A DNA stretch of 7,341 nt from Halanaerobium sp051746665 (GTDB lineage Bacteria; Bacillota; Halanaerobiia; Halanaerobiales; Halanaerobiaceae). The notes beneath the pieces were generated by a model that saw only the letters and a program-made list of their open reading frames with translations, was not told the DNA's origin and made no database searches. Location: the NCBI GenBank assembly GCA_051746665.1, contig JBNJFG010000091.1, positions 1 to 7,341 on the forward strand, written 5' to 3'. Below are positions 6,374-7,341 of this stretch, one piece after another (the first letter of the stretch is position 1; each line of letters starts with the position of its first letter). Made by a program: the position numbers and the translations under genes.

Positions 6374-6437
6374 GCAATAAAATTTTGACAAAGCAATAAT
6401 GAATAGGTATTATAATATTAAGTTTTTATAGCAATAA
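6374..6437 (+). repeat. Three GCAATAA motifs around the regulator promoter
   Basis: GCAATAA occurs at 6374-6380, 6393-6399 and 6431-6437, with start-to-start spacings of 19 and 38 bp. The latter two extend to AGCAATAAT. They flank the -35 and lie just past the start site, so they may be regulator half-sites. In sequence this AT-rich the evidence is only suggestive. Confidence 0.35.
6385..6413 (+). promoter_or_regulatory. Sigma-A promoter of the YheO-like regulator
   Basis: TTGACA (6385-6390), a 17-bp spacer and TATTAT (6408-6413), with TATAAT overlapping at 6411-6416. The expected start is near 6420, giving a leader of about 50 nt. From the -35 to 6437 the sequence matches the ridA promoter region at 42 of 53 positions without gaps, which suggests shared regulation. 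Confidence 0.8.
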
Positions 6438-6471
6438 TTTTTTATTACAAATTTTTAGAGGGGGAAGAATA

Positions 6472-7113
6472 GTGGAGAATAGAGTATTAGATAGATATAA
6501 AGTAATAGTAGAGTTTTTAGCAGAGGTTTTAGGGGAAAATTGTGAGGTAGTACTTCATGATGTTAATGATTTTGAGAACTCAATTATTGCAATTGAAAAT
6601 GGACATATTAGTGGGAGAAAAGTTAATGATTCTTTAACTGATTTAGCTTTAAATGTTTTGAAAGATCAGGAAAAACTGGAAAGTGATTATTTAACTAATT
6701 ATACAGGTAAAACATATGATGGCAAAGAGCTTAAATCATCAACCTATTTTATTAAGGAGCAGGGAGAAGTTAAAGGAATGCTCTGTATAAATATAGATGT
6801 GAGTAAATATATTGAAGCAAGAGATCTTTTGAATTCGTTTATTGGTAATGATCAAAATATTGAGGAAAAAAATAACAATCAGGAATTTTCGGAAAAATTC
6901 ACTTCTTCAATTGAGGAATTAATTGATTCTATGATTGAAAATTCAATAGGCAATTCTTCCATTCCACCAGCAAGGATGACTGCTGATGAGAAAAAGGAAA
7001 TAACTAATAAATTAGATGATAAAGGAGTCTTTCTGCTGAAAAACTCTGTTTCTAAAGTAGCAAAAAAATTACATACATCAGAAGCAACAATTTATAGATA
7101 TTTAAATGATTAA
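6472..7113 (+). CDS. YheO/DauR-like transcriptional regulator (PAS-like + C-terminal HTH)
   Basis: A 213-residue protein with the two-domain layout of the YheO family. The YheO-like PAS domain (about residues 5-115) contains CEVVLHDVNDFENSIIAIENG and HISGRKVNDSLTDLAL, both strongly typical. A charged Asn/Glu-rich linker (about 125-145) follows. The C-terminal helix-turn-helix (about 165-213) runs from PPARMTADEKKEI to VSKVAKKLHTSEATIYRYL. The start is GTG, supported by GAGGGGG (6458-6464) at proper distance; no in-frame ATG lies nearby. DauR, a studied member in Pseudomonas, represses D-arginine catabolism, and the family often sits beside amino-acid genes. Here the protein most likely senses an amino acid or derived metabolite and controls ridA-tnaA and itself. 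This is inferred from adjacency and shared promoter sequence. The gene relies on AGA, ATA and TTA codons and looks more AT-rich than yitT or the glycosyltransferase. Ligand and sign of control are unknown. Confidence 0.9.
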   Translation: MENRVLDRYKVIVEFLAEVLGENCEVVLHDVNDFENSIIAIENGHISGRKVNDSLTDLALNVLKDQEKLESDYLTNYTGKTYDGKELKSSTYFIKEQGEVKGMLCINIDVSKYIEARDLLNSFIGNDQNIEEKNNNQEFSEKFTSSIEELIDSMIENSIGNSSIPPARMTADEKKEITNKLDDKGVFLLKNSVSKVAKKLHTSEATIYRYLND

Positions 7114-7124
7114 TTAAATAAAAT

Positions 7125-7180
7125 AAAAAAGGATAAAAATAGCTCAATATATTTTAAAGAGTGCTTTTTTATCCTTTTTT
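7125..7180. terminator. Bidirectional rho-independent terminator between convergent genes
   Basis: AAAAAAGGATAAAAA (7125-7139) pairs with TTTTTATCCTTTTTT (7166-7180). The stem extends through AGC/GCT with one bulged T. A T-run ends the + strand arm, and the A-run before the stem gives a T-run on the - strand. It can therefore serve both the regulator and the - strand gene that ends at 7194. Confidence 0.85.
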
Positions 7181-7193
7181 ATTAATCTATTTA

Positions 7194-7341
7194 TTATAAA
7201 GCACTTATAATTTCAGCGATATCTTCAAAAACATAATCAAAATAATTTTGCCCGGCGCCCAGATTTTTTAAGTCTTCTCTTTTGCTTTCTCCGCTTAAAA
7301 CTAAAATGCCTGTGATTCCAGCATTATGAGCCATTTTCATA
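7194..7341 (-). CDS. HAD-superfamily hydrolase, C-terminal fragment (5' end outside window)
   Basis: On the - strand an open frame enters at the window edge and ends with TAA at 7196-7194, giving 48 complete codons from the in-frame ATG codon at 7340. That ATG is probably internal. The peptide reads MKMAHNAGITGILVLSGESK and then REDLKNLGAG, YFDYVFEDIAEI, ending in SAL. This matches the C-terminus of HAD phosphatases of the phosphoglycolate phosphatase/NagD-like groups. In those, the motif IV acidic loop is followed by a small helix and strand with A-x-x-AG-(I/M) and (L/V)-(L/T)-(S/T)-G, then a closing Y-(V/I)-(F/I)-x-D-(I/L). The nucleophile, phosphate-binding and Mg2+ motifs lie outside the window, so substrate and activity cannot be assigned. 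It converges on the regulator across a shared terminator and need not be functionally linked to the tna genes. Confidence 0.75.
   Translation of the reverse strand, partial: MKMAHNAGITGILVLSGESKREDLKNLGAGQNYFDYVFEDIAEIISAL

Noticed and set aside
1..7341. CRISPR arrays, insertion sequences, tRNA/rRNA genes, riboswitches, phage or toxin-antitoxin genes
   Set aside because: None seen: no spaced repeat array, transposase, cloverleaf or recognisable aptamer, and gaps between genes are all under 300 bp.

Overview
The window is AT-rich, with gene-dense coding almost entirely on the + strand. Shine-Dalgarno sites are strong and purine-rich, TTG and GTG starts are common, and promoters follow the sigma-A pattern. 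This fits a low-GC anaerobic Firmicute. The mix of a TagA-type glycosyltransferase, YitT, CtpA, a very acidic exported protein and an SNF-type Na+/amino-acid symporter beside a tryptophanase suggests Halanaerobium or a relative in Halanaerobiales. That placement rests on gene content and protein style, not on a database match.

Left part (1-2770), envelope and housekeeping genes: the 3' end of a WecG/TagA/CpsF glycosyltransferase, a complete YitT-family membrane protein, and a complete S41 carboxy-terminal processing protease with an intact Ser-Lys-Gln catalytic set. A clear rho-independent terminator (2732-2769) closes this block.

Middle and right part (2835-7113), a tryptophan-catabolism module: ridA (enamine/imine deaminase), tnaA (tryptophanase), tnaT-like (Na+-coupled SNF transporter) and, under its own promoter, a YheO-like PAS/HTH regulator. 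A coherent model is that the transporter imports tryptophan and tryptophanase splits it to indole, ammonia and 2-aminoacrylate, which becomes pyruvate. RidA would speed hydrolysis of the reactive aminoacrylate/iminopropionate, and the PAS/HTH protein would sense a metabolite and control the set. Three substrate-discriminating positions in the lyase match tryptophanase rather than tyrosine phenol-lyase.

The most striking non-coding signal is that the ridA and regulator promoters resemble each other without gaps over 53 bp (42 identical by hand count). Both have TTGACA, a 17-bp spacer and the same TATTATAATA core. At ridA this region is two tandem copies of the palindrome TTATTAT-N-ATAATAA lying over the -10 and start site. 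This looks like a shared operator for the neighbouring regulator. There is no sign of a TnaC-type leader peptide. Two long hairpins lacking U-tracts flank the transporter gene.

Right edge: a bidirectional terminator (7125-7180) separates the regulator from a convergent - strand gene, of which only the C-terminal 48 codons of a HAD-type phosphatase are visible.
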